Shown piece after piece: positions 19,344 to 27,518 of a stretch of 64,000 bases of DNA. Location: contig CP085323.1 of the NCBI GenBank assembly GCA_022870745.1, forward strand, positions 496,001 to 560,000, in the 5' to 3' direction. Below the pieces are notes generated by a model. It saw only the letters and a program-made list of their open reading frames with translations, was not told where the DNA came from and searched no databases. The stretch is from Silvibacterium acidisoli. Its GTDB lineage: Bacteria; Acidobacteriota; Terriglobia; Terriglobales; Acidobacteriaceae. The first letter of the stretch is position 1. Every line of letters starts with the position of its first letter. Made by a program: the position numbers and the translations under genes.

Positions 19344-19375
19344 GGGTGCCCCACGTCTCGATTCTGAGACGTGGG
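19344..19375. repeat. Interspersed GGGTGCCCCACGTCTC hairpin repeat, copy 1
   Basis: GGGTGCCCCACGTCTC is followed by a six-base loop and the complementary GAGACGTGGG (ten-base perfect stem, 19350-19375). A near-identical copy is at 42954-42985. It occupies the 315-base gap 19322-19636, in which no convincing gene is visible; a 34-codon TTG frame at 19510 has no support. Confidence 0.8.
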
Positions 19376-19636
19376 CTCCGCTCCGGCCATCGCTTGTATC
19401 CCCATTCCCCCGGGAACTCAAAGCCCACCTCTTCTGTTAGCCTTGGTGCGAAGTTTCCTGGCGCTTATTCCCGCCGTCTAACTTCCACCCCAACGGAGTC
19501 AGGACTGCCTTGAAGAGAACCGTACCCCTGCTTGTCATCTCGTCCCTGCCCGCAATGCCGACAAATCCACAAAAATCCAGCGCAGCACACCGGTCGAACG
19601 GCCGCGTGAAGTAGCGCACCCAAGGAGAACCAAAGA

Positions 19637-20983
19637 ATGTCCACACTCAATCGCAGAACATTCATGAAGTCGGCCAGCGCGCTTGCCGCTGCATCCCTCG
19701 GCGGAGCTCATCTCGACGCCGTCGCACAGGCCGAGAAGCCCGTCGCCGCAAACGACCATATTCAGCTCGCGCTGATCGGCGCAGGCATCCAGGGCCAGGG
19801 CGACACCAGCGTCGCCGTGCAGGTTCCAGGTGTGAAACTCGTCGCCGTGGCTGACTGCTACCAGGGCCGTCTCGACCACGCCAAGGAGCGCTGGGGCGAC
19901 GACCTGTTCACCACGAAACACTACGAGGAGATCCTTGCCCGCAAGGACATTGACGCCGTCCTGATCGCCACGCCCGACCACTGGCACAAGCAGGCGGCCG
20001 TCGACGCCATGAAGGCCGGCAAGGACGTGTACTGCGAAAAGCCGATGATCCACCTCTACTCCGATGGGCCGGAGATCATCGAGACCGCCCGCTCCACCAA
20101 GCGCATCATCCAGATCGGCAGCCAGCGCGTCAGCAATGTGCTCTACGCCAAGGCCAAGGAGCTGATCGCCTCGGGAGCCATCGGCAAGGTCAACTCTGTT
20201 TCGGCCTACTGGGACCGCAACTCCTCGATGGGCGCATGGAACTACACCATTCCCCTCGACGCCGACACCGAGACCTGCGACTGGCCGCGCTTCCTGGGCA
20301 CTGCGCCGAAGATTCCCTTCAACGCCGAGCACTTCTTCCAGTGGCGCAAGTGGAAGGCCTACGGCAGCGGCGTGGCAGGCGATCTCTTCGTCCACCTCTT
20401 CAGCGGCACGCACTTCATCATGGGAGTGAACGGCCCCACCCGCGCCATGGCTACCGGCGGCCTGCGCTTCTGGAAAGATGGCCGTGACGTTCCTGACGTG
20501 ATGTTCGCGCTCTTCGATTACCCCGAGGACTTCAACCTGTCCCTACACGTGAACTTTGTCGACGGCGGCGAGGAAGGCGAAGGGTTCACCTTCAGCGGCG
20601 ACGAAGGCACGCTCCAGATCGCTGGCGATGCTGTGATTGTGAGCCGCGTGCCCCAGTCCAAAGACCCGGGACTCGTCATCGGAACCTACACCAACGCCAT
20701 GCAGGAAAAGCTCATGGCCGAGCACGACAAGAAGTACCCGAAGACGCACGACTTCACGGCCACCGATTCCTATGAGCGGTTCACCGTGCCGCGCGGATAC
20801 AGCGACAGTTACGACCACTTCCGCAACTTCTTCGCTTCGGTGCGCAGCCGCCAGCCCGTTGTCGAGGACGCTGTCTTTGGCTTCCGCGCCGCAGGCGCAG
20901 CACTGCTCGCCAACCGCAGCTACGACAAGGACGCCATCGTCCACTGGGATCCGGAAAAGATGGAGATCAAGGAACGCGCGTAA
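19637..20983 (+). CDS. Tat-exported Gfo/Idh/MocA family oxidoreductase
   Basis: 448 residues, ATG preceded by AAGGAGAACC. The N-terminus NRRTFMKSASALAAASLGG is a twin-arginine signal, so a folded protein with bound cofactor is exported. The Rossmann core follows (ALIGAGIQGQGDTS, ATPDHWHKQAAVDAM, then CEKP). WPRFLG and HLFSGTHFIMG resemble the family of exported acidobacterial/planctomycete Gfo/Idh proteins, some of which act as glycosidase-like NAD-dependent enzymes on periplasmic sugars. The NAD is presumably held tightly. Substrate unknown. Monocistronic, flanked by hairpins. Confidence 0.88.
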   Translation: MSTLNRRTFMKSASALAAASLGGAHLDAVAQAEKPVAANDHIQLALIGAGIQGQGDTSVAVQVPGVKLVAVADCYQGRLDHAKERWGDDLFTTKHYEEILARKDIDAVLIATPDHWHKQAAVDAMKAGKDVYCEKPMIHLYSDGPEIIETARSTKRIIQIGSQRVSNVLYAKAKELIASGAIGKVNSVSAYWDRNSSMGAWNYTIPLDADTETCDWPRFLGTAPKIPFNAEHFFQWRKWKAYGSGVAGDLFVHLFSGTHFIMGVNGPTRAMATGGLRFWKDGRDVPDVMFALFDYPEDFNLSLHVNFVDGGEEGEGFTFSGDEGTLQIAGDAVIVSRVPQSKDPGLVIGTYTNAMQEKLMAEHDKKYPKTHDFTATDSYERFTVPRGYSDSYDHFRNFFASVRSRQPVVEDAVFGFRAAGAALLANRSYDKDAIVHWDPEKMEIKERA

Positions 20984-20993
20984 CACCTGCCGT

Positions 20994-21023
20994 CGCAGCC
21001 GGAACCTCCCCGGTCCGGCTGCG
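20994..21023 (+). terminator. Stem-loop between Gfo/Idh gene and stressosome operon
   Basis: Perfect ten-base stem CGCAGCCGGA/TCCGGCTGCG around a ten-base loop, eleven bases after the stop. No T-run follows, so it is either a factor-dependent terminator or an mRNA end stabiliser. Confidence 0.5.
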
Positions 21024-21112
21024 CCGCATCAGGCACAGATGCAGCCGCTATGTCGCTCATGTGACAGAAGCCGTCTCGAATCAGGGCTTTCGCCGGTCTC
21101 CTTCGGCTTTCC

Positions 21113-21121
21113 TGCTAGAAT
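21113..21121 (+). promoter_or_regulatory. Candidate extended -10 promoter for the stressosome operon
   Basis: TGCTAGAAT matches an extended -10 (TGn plus TATAAT with one mismatch). No good -35 is present 17 bases upstream, as is common for extended -10 promoters. It would start transcription about 50 bases before rsbR. Confidence 0.35.
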
Positions 21122-21176
21122 CTACTGGTTTGCGGCGAATATTTTCGTCTCTTCAAAATTCCGAGGGAAATCGTAC

Positions 21177-22055
21177 ATGAGTCAGTTATTGGAGGCGATC
21201 CGTTCCAACCGCGACGCCGTTCTGAACGAATGGCTAAAGAACATGCGTGAGGGCATCAGCAGGCGTGACCTGATCGATGACGCCGAGGTCTCCGAACAGG
21301 CTACCCGCATGCTCGACGCGATCATCGCGGTCACGGATGAGTCGCGGATCGCAAATCTGGCCGGCTCCGAATGGCAGCCGATCAAGGAAATGCTGGCGGA
21401 TCTCTCGGTTTCCCGCGCCGTGCAGGGATTCACTCCCTCCGAAACGGCGCTCTTCGTGCTTTCCCTGAAACCTGTGCTTTTCCAGCTCATTCGCGAGCGC
21501 TGGGGCAATAAGGCGGGCGAACTGTTTGCCGAGATCACCATCGCCGACAACTTCATCGACCGCCTGGCTCTTCACACTACCGACAGCTACATCGCGGGAC
21601 GCGACCAGGTCATCGGCCGCCAGCAGGAAGAGATGCTCGAGCTGTCGACGCCAGTGGTCACCTTATGGGATGGTATCGTCGCGCTGCCACTGATCGGCAC
21701 CCTCGACAGCGCGCGCACCCAGGTAGTGATGGAGTCGCTGCTCCAGGCCATCGTCCGTACCAACTCGCGCTTCGCGATCATCGATATCACCGGCGTTCCC
21801 ACTGTGGACACCCTGGTGGCGCAGCATCTTCTCAAGACCATCACCGCGGCCAAGCTCATGGGCGCCGAATGCATCCTGAGCGGCATCCGCCCGCAGATTG
21901 CACAGACGATCGTGCACCTGGGCATCAATCTTGAAGAGGTTGTGACCAAGGCCAAGCTGGCCGACGCTTTCCGGCTCGCTCTCGAACGCAGCAACCGCCG
22001 CGTAACGCGCACGAACTCCGCCACGCCTGCCGCGGCACCGGCCCAGGAACGCTGA
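21177..22055 (+). CDS. rsbR: Stressosome scaffold/sensor protein RsbR-like
   Basis: 292 residues from ATG 21177 (GAGGGAAA upstream). Residues ~1-150 form an all-helical N-terminal domain of the RsbRD_N kind (LNEWLKNM...), in place of a haem-globin sensor. Residues ~156-275 are a STAS domain with the RsbR signatures PLIGTLDSAR, DITGVPTVDT and GIRPQIAQTIVHLGI. Ser178 and Thr212 align by motif with the two threonines phosphorylated by RsbT in Bacillus RsbRA. With RsbS it should build the ~1.8 MDa stressosome that holds RsbT until stress. The C-terminal tail is Ala/Pro rich. Stop overlaps the rsbS start (TGATG). Confidence 0.93.
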   Translation: MSQLLEAIRSNRDAVLNEWLKNMREGISRRDLIDDAEVSEQATRMLDAIIAVTDESRIANLAGSEWQPIKEMLADLSVSRAVQGFTPSETALFVLSLKPVLFQLIRERWGNKAGELFAEITIADNFIDRLALHTTDSYIAGRDQVIGRQQEEMLELSTPVVTLWDGIVALPLIGTLDSARTQVVMESLLQAIVRTNSRFAIIDITGVPTVDTLVAQHLLKTITAAKLMGAECILSGIRPQIAQTIVHLGINLEEVVTKAKLADAFRLALERSNRRVTRTNSATPAAAPAQER

Positions 22056-22450
22056 TGGATCGCATTCCCATTCTTCGCATGGGGCCGTTCCTGCTTGTCA
22101 CCATCCAGGTGGACATGCATGACAAGCTGGCCCTGACGCTGCAGGACGACCTGACCAGCCGTATCAGCGATGTCGGTGCACGAGGCGTTCTCATCGACAT
22201 TTCCTCGCTTGAGATCGTCGATTCCTTCATCGGGCGCACACTGGCCAACATTGCCTCCATGTCCCGCGTACTCGACGCCGAAACTGTAGTTGTCGGCATG
22301 CAGCCCGCGGTGGCTATTACGCTCGTAGAGCTGGGAATGTCACTTCCCGGCATCCGCACCGCGCTCAATGTCGAACTCGGCATGGAATATCTGCGGCAAA
22401 ACACAATTGTTGAGGGGTCCGGGGATGGCTGGGACGGTTCTGAAGACTGA
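22055..22450 (+). CDS. rsbS: Stressosome STAS protein RsbS
   Basis: 131 residues, a single STAS domain. IPILRMGPFLLVTIQ opens it and IVDSFIGR holds Ser57, the counterpart of the serine RsbT phosphorylates in Bacillus RsbS. The core of the stressosome; in its unphosphorylated form it binds and silences RsbT. The C-terminus extends some 15 residues past the usual end because the frame runs into rsbT (26-base overlap), so the two are probably translationally coupled. Confidence 0.94.
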   Translation: MDRIPILRMGPFLLVTIQVDMHDKLALTLQDDLTSRISDVGARGVLIDISSLEIVDSFIGRTLANIASMSRVLDAETVVVGMQPAVAITLVELGMSLPGIRTALNVELGMEYLRQNTIVEGSGDGWDGSED

Positions 22451-22835
22451 AGCAGTCCCTGTCAGGTCCGACGCCGATGTTGTCATGGTCCGCCAGCGTG
22501 TGCGCGCCTGGGTCAACGAGATGCAGTTCAGCCTCGTCGACCAGACGAAGATCGTGACGGCAGCCAGCGAGCTTGCGCGTAATACGCTCGAACATGGCAA
22601 GGGCGGCAAGCTCGATATCTCCATGCTGCAGAACGGATACCGTAAAGGTATCCAGCTGGTGTTCAGTGACGATGGACCGGGCATTCCCGATGTCCGGCTC
22701 GCCCTCACCGATGGCTACACCACGGGCTCCGGAATGGGACTGGGACTCAGCGGCAGCAAGCGCCTGATGAACGAGTTCTACATTCAGACCGAAGTCAACC
22801 GCGGAACAACTGTAAGCTGCATCCGATGGAAGTGA
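22425..22835 (+). CDS. rsbT: Serine/threonine kinase RsbT (GHKL fold)
   Basis: 136 residues from ATG 22425, preceded by TGAGGGG inside rsbS; the frame upstream is a shadow. The GHKL ATP-site is complete: N-box SELARNTLEHG (Glu49, Asn53), G1 box DDGPGI (Asp83) and G2 box GSGMGLGLSGSKRLM. RsbT phosphorylates RsbR and RsbS on stress, is released, and then activates a partner, classically the RsbU phosphatase. No rsbU is nearby; candidate partners are the GHKL-PP2C protein and the kinases downstream. Confidence 0.94.
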   Translation: MAGTVLKTEAVPVRSDADVVMVRQRVRAWVNEMQFSLVDQTKIVTAASELARNTLEHGKGGKLDISMLQNGYRKGIQLVFSDDGPGIPDVRLALTDGYTTGSGMGLGLSGSKRLMNEFYIQTEVNRGTTVSCIRWK

Positions 22836-23842
22836 TGCTCCCCCGGAACCACGCTATTCCCATCACCGCGGCAGACGCGACGCAGGTCGGTCAGGCTCGC
22901 CGCCAGGCCGCCTTACTCGGCCAGGCGATCGGTATGGACGAGTTGCGCCTTGGCGAGCTTGGTATTGTCGTCACCGAAGCCGCACGCAATCTTGCCGTAC
23001 ACGCCAAGGCGGGCGAGATTGTCCTGTCTCCATGGGAGTTTGAGCGGTCCACCGGCATCGATATATTCGCGCTTGACCGGGCTGCCGGTATCGCCGACAT
23101 CAACGATGCCATGCGGGACGGCTACTCCACCGCCGGAACCGCAGGCGAGGGCCTGGGCGCCATGCAGCGGCTCGCCTCGACCTTGCAGATCTTCTCGCAA
23201 CCGGGGCATGGCACCGCGCTGTTCGCCCGCCTGCTCCGCGACACGAACGAAGGAGCCCAGCCTGATCCTTATAAGGCTGCCTGCATCTGCGTCCCATATC
23301 CCGGCGAGCACGTCTGCGGTGACGCCTGGAGCGCCGTTCATACGGCCGACCGGAGCGTCTACATCGTGGCCGACGGCCTGGGCCACGGTCCCCTTGCCGC
23401 CGATGCCTCGCAAGAGGCGATCCGGGTGTTTCACGAGGTAGCTGACCGCCAACCGGAGGGCATTCTCGCAGCCATCCATCTCGCGCTCTCCAAGACTCGC
23501 GGCGCCGCCGTGGCTGTCGCAGAGATTTTGCCCAAGGCCCGTGTTCTCAATTTCGCCGGTGCGGGAAATATCGCCGGTGTGATCTACTCCGAAGGAAAGA
23601 CGCGGAGCATGGTTTCGATGAACGGAACCGTGGGCCACACGGTGGCTCGCTTCCAGCAATTCGCGTACGAGTGGGCTCAGAAGTCGACGCTGATCATGCA
23701 TTCCGATGGGATCGCCACCCGCTGGAACCTCGACCAGTATCCGGGAATAGCCATGCGCCACCCCGGAATGACCGCCGCGCTGCTGTACCGCGACTTTGCG
23801 CGAGGACGCGACGATGCAACCGTGCTGGTTTCCCGCCTGTGA
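22826..23842 (+). CDS. rsbX: GHKL-PP2C fusion phosphatase (RsbX-like)
   Basis: 338 residues; ATG 22826 overlaps rsbT by ten bases. Residues ~8-138 are a second GHKL domain with N-box VTEAARNLAVHA (Glu51, Asn55), but its G1 box reads DRAAGI, losing the first glycine. Residues ~143-338 are a PP2C/SpoIIE phosphatase with metal aspartates in CGDAW (166), DGLGHG (183), SDGI (294) and DD (329-330). In Bacillus, RsbX resets the stressosome by dephosphorylating RsbS and RsbR but has no GHKL part. Here an anti-sigma-kinase-like domain is fused to the phosphatase, a form also known in gram-negative stressosome operons. Confidence 0.88.
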   Translation: MEVMLPRNHAIPITAADATQVGQARRQAALLGQAIGMDELRLGELGIVVTEAARNLAVHAKAGEIVLSPWEFERSTGIDIFALDRAAGIADINDAMRDGYSTAGTAGEGLGAMQRLASTLQIFSQPGHGTALFARLLRDTNEGAQPDPYKAACICVPYPGEHVCGDAWSAVHTADRSVYIVADGLGHGPLAADASQEAIRVFHEVADRQPEGILAAIHLALSKTRGAAVAVAEILPKARVLNFAGAGNIAGVIYSEGKTRSMVSMNGTVGHTVARFQQFAYEWAQKSTLIMHSDGIATRWNLDQYPGIAMRHPGMTAALLYRDFARGRDDATVLVSRL

Positions 23843-23850
23843 ACAAAGAA

Positions 23851-25977
23851 ATGACTGACGTGCAGCAATTCCAGATTCTCTCTCTTCGTCTCCGCACTGA
23901 AAAATCGGTTGTGGAAGCACGTCAGCGCGCCCGTGAAATCGCTGCACTGCTGGGCTTTGACAACCAGGAACAGATTCGCCTGGCTACCGCCACCTCCGAG
24001 ATTGCGCGCAATGCCTTCCGTTACGCAACCGGCGGATCTGTCAGCTTCACCCTGCGCGTCTCCGATCGCCAGCTGTTTGTCATATCGATCACCGACGAAG
24101 GCCCCGGCATCGCCCAGCTCGATCTCGTCTTGAACGGGCAGTATGTTTCAACGACTGGCCTGGGCAAGGGCATCAGCGGCACGCGCCGCCTGATGGACCA
24201 CTTTGAGATCTCGACCTCGCCGCAGGGAACGCGGGTTGAAACCGGGAAGACGCTTCCGGCCTCTGCCGCACGGTACAACGCCACCCGCATCCGCCAGCTT
24301 ATCGCCCGGTTGAAGAAAAGTTCCGATGAAGATGCGCTGACCGAGCTGGAACGCCTGAACCAGGACCTGCTAAGAACGCTCTCCGAACTGCGCGAAAAAC
24401 AGGAGATTCTCGATCAGCTCAATCGCGAGCTCGAAGACACCAATCGCGGGGTGGTCGCTCTCTATGCCGAGCTCGACCAGCGCGCAACCGACCTTCGCCG
24501 TATCTCCGACCTCAAGACCAGCTTTCTTTCGAACCTTTCGCACGAATTCCGCACTCCCCTGAACTCGATCGCCTCGCTCTGCCGCCTTCTGCTGGGCCGC
24601 GCGGATGGCGCTCTCACGTCTGAGCAGGAAAAGCAGGTTACATACATCCAGCACTCGGCTGGCGACCTGTCGGAGCTGGTCAACGACCTGCTCGATCTCA
24701 CCAAGGTCGAAGCCGGCAAAACGGACGTGAAACCGCGCAAGTTCGCGGTTGAAGACCTCTTCGGAGCGCTGCGCGGTGTGCTTAAACCGCTGCTCAACGA
24801 CAAGAACGTCGATCTTCTCTTCGAGCCCGGACGCAACCTTCCTCAGCTCTTTACCGACGAGGGCAAGCTGTCACAGATCCTGCGCAACCTGGTCTCAAAT
24901 GCCCTGAAATTCACGCTCAAAGGAAGCGTCACGGTAACGGCAGCCGCCGGGCCGAACAATCACATCGTCTTCCGCGTGCAGGACACCGGTATCGGTATCG
25001 CCCGCGAAGACCTCGAGCGCATCTTTGAGGAATTCGTCCAGATCGAGAACGATGTCCAGGGCCAGGTCAAAGGCACCGGGCTGGGCCTGCCGCTCTCACG
25101 CCGGCTCGCGGAGCTGCTCGGTGGAACCCTCGACGTAGAGAGCATTCCCGGCAAGGGCTCTACCTTTACGGTGAAACTCCCCATCTACTACAACACCGCG
25201 CAGGACAAGGCCGCGCTTCGCGAAGCAAACAGCGAGGCAACCGGCGGCACCATCCTCTTTATCGAGGACAATCGCGAAACCATCTTTATCCATGAGTCGC
25301 TGCTCAAGGACTCGAACTACCGGCTGGTTTTCGCTGTCGATATCGGCGAAGCCCGCGCCACCATCGAACACGCAGCACCCTCTCTCATCGTGCTCGACCG
25401 CCTGCTGCATAACGTAGACTCGCTCTTCTATATCGGCGAGTTACGAGAAAAGGGATTCGCCGGGCCAATCCTTGTCCTTAGCGTCGTGGACGACTCCCAT
25501 GCCGCGCTCCATGCCGGGGCCACCGCTTTTCTCGCAAAGCCGATCGAGCCCTTTACCCTGATCAACACGATCCATGAGCTGGTCAACAAGCAGCTCTCCA
25601 GGCGCATCCTTCTGGTCGACGATGATGAGGTAACGCGTTACCTGCTCGGCGGCGCCCTTTCCAAGATGGGTTTTCGCGTTCTGGAAGCGCGCAATGGCCG
25701 AGACGCCCTGCGCGTTATCCGCACCACGTTTCCGGACGTCATTTTCCTGGATATCGTGATGTCCGGCCTGAACGGCCTGGAAGTTCTCCGTGAAATCAGA
25801 AGTACGCCCGCCACTCAGGCAATCCCTGTGATCATTCACTCATCCAAGGAGCTTGAGGCGGAAGAATTGAAGCAGATTGAAGGCATGAAAGCCCTGGTAT
25901 ACCCCAAGCGCCCGATCGAGGATGGAACCGATGCCAAGCTCAGGCAGATCCTCGACCTCGCCGGGGTTCGGCAGTGA
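23851..25977 (+). CDS. Hybrid sensor histidine kinase with N-terminal RsbT-like domain and two receiver domains
   Basis: 708 residues from ATG 23851 (GTG 23839, overlapping the previous stop, is possible). Domains in order: RsbT/RsbW-like GHKL ~1-135 (N-box SEIARNAFRYA; DEGPGI; GLGKGISG), coiled coil ~150-220, HisKA with HEFRTPLNS (His231), a second GHKL catalytic domain (SNALKFT, DTGIGI, GTGLGL) to ~445, receiver 1 ~465-575 (phospho-acceptor Asp516 in VLDRLL, Lys563) and receiver 2 ~584-708 (DDD 590-592, Asp634 in FLDIVMSG, Lys686). No membrane span. It joins serine-kinase-type and histidine-kinase-type ATPase domains in one cytoplasmic protein, so it could read RsbT/RsbX state directly. Confidence 0.9.
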   Translation: MTDVQQFQILSLRLRTEKSVVEARQRAREIAALLGFDNQEQIRLATATSEIARNAFRYATGGSVSFTLRVSDRQLFVISITDEGPGIAQLDLVLNGQYVSTTGLGKGISGTRRLMDHFEISTSPQGTRVETGKTLPASAARYNATRIRQLIARLKKSSDEDALTELERLNQDLLRTLSELREKQEILDQLNRELEDTNRGVVALYAELDQRATDLRRISDLKTSFLSNLSHEFRTPLNSIASLCRLLLGRADGALTSEQEKQVTYIQHSAGDLSELVNDLLDLTKVEAGKTDVKPRKFAVEDLFGALRGVLKPLLNDKNVDLLFEPGRNLPQLFTDEGKLSQILRNLVSNALKFTLKGSVTVTAAAGPNNHIVFRVQDTGIGIAREDLERIFEEFVQIENDVQGQVKGTGLGLPLSRRLAELLGGTLDVESIPGKGSTFTVKLPIYYNTAQDKAALREANSEATGGTILFIEDNRETIFIHESLLKDSNYRLVFAVDIGEARATIEHAAPSLIVLDRLLHNVDSLFYIGELREKGFAGPILVLSVVDDSHAALHAGATAFLAKPIEPFTLINTIHELVNKQLSRRILLVDDDEVTRYLLGGALSKMGFRVLEARNGRDALRVIRTTFPDVIFLDIVMSGLNGLEVLREIRSTPATQAIPVIIHSSKELEAEELKQIEGMKALVYPKRPIEDGTDAKLRQILDLAGVRQ

Positions 25978-27428
25978 CGTTTGAACCACAGACAATCCTG
26001 TTAGTTGATGACCGGCCGGCCAGTCGATACACGATCGCGCACCCGCTTCTCCGCGCGGGCTACAAGGTGGTAGAGGCTTCGAGCGGCCGCGAGGCGCTGG
26101 AACTTGCCAACAAGCTGCCCGCCGTCATCCTCCTCGATGTACGGCTGCCCGACATCGTTGGATACGAGGTCTGCCGGCGCATCAAGGCGAATCCGCATAC
26201 CTGCCGCATCCCCGTCCTGCAGCTTTCCGCGGCCTTCATGAACAACGAGAGCAAGGTGTACGCGATCGAAAGCGGCGCGGATGCCTACATGACCCAGCCG
26301 GTCGACCCCGGCGTACTGGTGGCGACGGTCAAATCGCTCTCCCGCCTGCACGACGCGGAGAATCAGGCCAGTCTCGCGGCGCGCCAGTGGCAGGCGACCT
26401 TTGACGCTCTCAACGAAGGCATCGCGCTCATAGGTCCCAAAGGCATCATCGATCGCTGTAACCGCGCCATGACGGAGATTCTCGGCCAGTCCTACGGAGA
26501 GATTGAGGGACATCCCTCCTCGCAGCTGATCCGCGAGCGCCTCGGCGTACCGGCGTGGCCGGCTGGTGACTCCCTCACCGGCGAAACCGGTGTGGACGGG
26601 CGTTACTTCCGATACAGCCTCGACCCCATCCTGCTGGATAGCTCTCCTATCGGCAGCATCTTCATCCTCTCTGAGATCACCGACCAGCGGCGAGCAGAGG
26701 CAGCGCTGCTCTCGAGCGAACGGCTGGCGGCAACCGGCCGCATGGCCCATACCATTGCCCACGAGATCAACAATCCGCTCGAGGCGATTACCAATCTGCT
26801 CTACCTGCTGCAGCATCAGACGGACGATCCGGAAAAAACCGCTTCCTACCTCGCAACCGCCCAGAAGGAGCTGGCTCGCGTCTCCCGCATTACCCGCCAG
26901 ATTCTCTCCTTCAACCGCGAGTCTTCGATGCCGGTTCCGGTCAGCCTGTCCGAGACCATCGAGGACGTGCTCGCGCTCAACAACCGCTCCATCGTCGACA
27001 AGGCGCTACGCCTCGAAAAGAAATGGGACGAAACCCTCCATATCGAGGGATTCCCGGCGCAGCTTCGGCAGGTCTTCACGAACATCATTCGCAATTCCAT
27101 TGAGGCCTCGAGGAACGACGGCGCTCTCCACATTCGCATCTCGAAATCGACCCTCACCCGTGACGGCGGCAAAGAGGCTTGCCGTGTCACCATCTGCGAT
27201 GTAGGCAGCGGTATCCGCCCCCAGGACCTGCCGCGCATCTTCGACGCCTTCTTTACGACAAAGGATCTCAAGGGCTCAGGAGTCGGCCTATGGCTCAGCT
27301 CGACGATTATCAATGAACATGGAGGGCGTATCCAGGTCCGCAGCAGCGTCCGTCCAGGCCGCTCCGGCACCTGTATCTCTGTGATTCTGCCCTGCGCCTC
27401 GGTGGCAAAGCAGGCAAAACAGGCCTGA
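25974..27428 (+). CDS. Receiver-PAS-histidine kinase
   Basis: 484 residues; GTG 25974 overlaps the upstream stop by four bases (GTGA). Order: receiver ~6-122 (Asp12/Asp13, phospho-acceptor Asp55 in LLDVRLPD), PAS ~135-235 (ATFDALNEGIALI), HisKA with AHEINNPLEA (His263) and a GHKL domain (IIRNSIEAS, DVGSGI, GSGVGL) to ~475. The receiver has Gln108 where the conserved lysine normally stands (TQPVDP). Probably takes phosphate from, or senses, the hybrid kinase above. No DNA-binding output is encoded in the operon, so the final target lies elsewhere. Confidence 0.9.
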   Translation: MTFEPQTILLVDDRPASRYTIAHPLLRAGYKVVEASSGREALELANKLPAVILLDVRLPDIVGYEVCRRIKANPHTCRIPVLQLSAAFMNNESKVYAIESGADAYMTQPVDPGVLVATVKSLSRLHDAENQASLAARQWQATFDALNEGIALIGPKGIIDRCNRAMTEILGQSYGEIEGHPSSQLIRERLGVPAWPAGDSLTGETGVDGRYFRYSLDPILLDSSPIGSIFILSEITDQRRAEAALLSSERLAATGRMAHTIAHEINNPLEAITNLLYLLQHQTDDPEKTASYLATAQKELARVSRITRQILSFNRESSMPVPVSLSETIEDVLALNNRSIVDKALRLEKKWDETLHIEGFPAQLRQVFTNIIRNSIEASRNDGALHIRISKSTLTRDGGKEACRVTICDVGSGIRPQDLPRIFDAFFTTKDLKGSGVGLWLSSTIINEHGGRIQVRSSVRPGRSGTCISVILPCASVAKQAKQA

Positions 27429-27518
27429 CCGGTTGCGCGCTTCATTCCGCATTGCGAATTCGCGGAACTTGATGCGACGATAATCCATTACCCGAGCAAT
27501 TCTGCCTTCCGAGGAAAC

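Noticed and set aside
19510-19614. 34-codon TTG frame before the Tat Gfo/Idh gene
   Set aside because: No ribosome site at proper spacing and no recognisable sequence; treated as non-coding.
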